DNA of 64,000 nucleotides. Origin: an uncultured Bacteroidales bacterium (lineage in GTDB: Bacteria > Bacteroidota > Bacteroidia > Bacteroidales > Paludibacteraceae). Location of the stretch: NCBI GenBank assembly GCA_903901975.1, contig CAIUTB010000143.1, forward strand, positions 54,844 to 118,843. The letters run 5' to 3'. A program made the position numbers and the translations under genes. Each line of letters starts with the position of its first letter. Position 1 is the first letter of the stretch. The notes below the pieces were generated by a model. It was given only the letters and a program-made list of their open reading frames with translations. It made no database searches and had not been told where the DNA came from. This document shows, in pieces, positions 63,371 to 64,000 of the stretch.

Positions 63371-63697
63371 TTAGCAGCAGCTTATATCTGCTGATTTTAT
63401 TTTATGGAAGAAGTCCTCGAATTTTTCCAGACGATCATTAATAGTGGAATTGCAAAGGCAGTAATTGATTTTCAATCCGTCAATTTCACCGTGAATCAAA
63501 CCCATATCACGCAATTCTTTTAAGTGCTGCGACACAGTGGTTCGGCTTAGCGGCAGTTTATCTGAAATATCACCGGAAATACAGGTTTTTGTTTCAGCCA
63601 AATACTTCAAAATCGCCAATCGGGCAGGATGCGAAATCACTTTGGCGAATTCAGCCAACTCTTGTAACTCATTATCAAACACTTCGGGCTTTCTCAT
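63371..63697 (-). CDS. arsR: ArsR-family arsenic-responsive repressor
   Basis: ArsR releases the operator when As(III) binds its cysteines. The 108-residue protein has the winged helix ISHPARLAILKYLAETKTC, then SDKLPLSRTTVSQHLKELRDMGLI. Cysteines are Cys39, Cys80, Cys82, Cys107 and Cys108. The classic ELCVCDL motif of plasmid ArsR is absent, so the metal site is likely formed by C-terminal cysteines (KINYCLC, SCC). A 22-bp operator precedes the gene. It heads the arsR-arsC-arsM-acr3 unit. Confidence 0.93.
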   Translation of the reverse strand: MRKPEVFDNELQELAEFAKVISHPARLAILKYLAETKTCISGDISDKLPLSRTTVSQHLKELRDMGLIHGEIDGLKINYCLCNSTINDRLEKFEDFFHKIKSADISCC

Positions 63698-63710
63698 ATT
63701 ATTTGTGTTT

Positions 63711-63732
63711 TATGTCGCAAACATACGACATA
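63711..63732 (-). promoter_or_regulatory. ArsR operator enclosing the arsR -7 box
   Basis: TATGTCG (63711-63717) and CGACATA (63726-63732) are a perfect 7-bp inverted repeat with an 8-bp spacer. On the minus strand the spacer reads TATGTTTG, a match to TAnnTTTG. The repressor would therefore sit over the -7 box. Distance to the start codon is 13 bases. Confidence 0.8.
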
Positions 63733-63789
63733 GTTTTTGAAATAAAAAATAATTGATATTAAATTTGTGTTACAAATTGACGTTTTCCA

Positions 63790-64000
63790 TCACATAGTCC
63801 AATTAAATAAGAAACCTACAATCATAATTCCCCCACCAACAATAGCGATAAAAGTCAGTATTAATGGCATTTTCAATACTTTTCGAAGAATAATCATTTC
63901 GGGCAATGACAGAGCAATTACCGACATCATAAATGCCAGAGCAGTTCCAAGTGATGCTCCTTTTTCAATTAAAACCGAAACTATGGGAACAATACCAGCC
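63790..64000 (-). CDS. Permease (ArsP/DUF318-like), C-terminal 69 residues, truncated at the window edge
   Basis: The visible frame on the minus strand ends at 63790 and runs off the right edge. It reads AGIVPIVSVLIEKGASLGTALAF, then MSVIALSLPEMIILRKVLKM, and ends GGGIMIVGFLFNWTM. The pattern matches the last helices of the ArsP/DUF318 permease family, which includes organoarsenical exporters. The gene lies upstream of arsR on the same strand, 92 bases from it, with the ArsR operator between. The N-terminus is outside the window, so the subfamily is inferred. Confidence 0.7.
   Translation of the reverse strand, partial: AGIVPIVSVLIEKGASLGTALAFMMSVIALSLPEMIILRKVLKMPLILTFIAIVGGGIMIVGFLFNWTM

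Noticed and set aside
1..64000. CRISPR array, prophage, insertion sequence or integron
   Set aside because: No regularly spaced repeats of 25-40 bases, no transposase, integrase or phage structural genes were seen.

Overview
The window reads as a chromosomal segment of a Bacteroidota bacterium, most likely an anaerobic or microaerophilic Bacteroidales member resembling Paludibacter (genus is inference). The evidence is AT-rich DNA, type IX secretion (T9SS) sorting domains, Bacteroidota promoters (TTTG at -33 and TAnnTTTG at -7), weak Shine-Dalgarno signals, a DUF4492 gene before cydAB, and a fused KorA subunit. Gene content is mostly housekeeping. I see no phage, CRISPR array, insertion sequence or rRNA operon.

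Layout. 0-5.4 kb: the tail of a formylglycine-generating-enzyme-fold protein, asnS, korAB and a TlpA-like thioredoxin. 5.4-15 kb: an MsbA-type ABC exporter, purB, psd-mazG-deoC, a polyprenyl synthase and polA. 15.4-18.1 kb: an Rrf2 regulator with a three-cysteine motif, a YceI-family protein and an outer-membrane barrel, with three copies of a 21-bp operator-like sequence. 18.4-25.3 kb: rpsT and tRNA-Glu, recO, an NlpC/P60-LysM hydrolase, an LD-carboxypeptidase, an ABC-2 exporter pair and radC. 25.3-31.7 kb: a queuosine-precursor transporter, a T9SS cargo protein, sppA, thiL, rpiB and a DUF2271 lipoprotein.

31.8-36.3 kb: DUF4492-cydA-cydB and fba. 36.3-47.3 kb: a T9SS-type surface protein, an arginine-decarboxylase-like enzyme, two E2-like acyltransferase paralogs lacking the catalytic His, recQ, a TonB-domain protein, a T9SS subtilisin and xseA. 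47.3-54.3 kb: aroA, a beta-lactamase-fold hydrolase, an iron alcohol dehydrogenase, mannose-1-phosphate guanylyltransferase and a tandem pair of lipoproteins. 54.6-60.9 kb: a SurA-type chaperone with an OstA-like protein, a membrane-anchored AraC regulator, an SDR enzyme and a DUF2141 protein. 60.9-64 kb: an arsenic cluster (acr3, arsM, arsC, arsR) with a permease gene entering from the right edge.

How the genes fit together. KorAB, cytochrome bd and redox or stress functions suit an anaerobe that meets traces of oxygen. SurA, OstA, SppA, the LysM hydrolase and LD-carboxypeptidase serve the envelope. ArsR, ArsC, ArsM and Acr3 form a full sense-reduce-methylate-export route for arsenic. The most novel signals are the Rrf2 operator set, the ArsR operator that brackets its own -7 box, the His-to-Glu change in both acyltransferases, and a family of short-period repeats scattered between genes.
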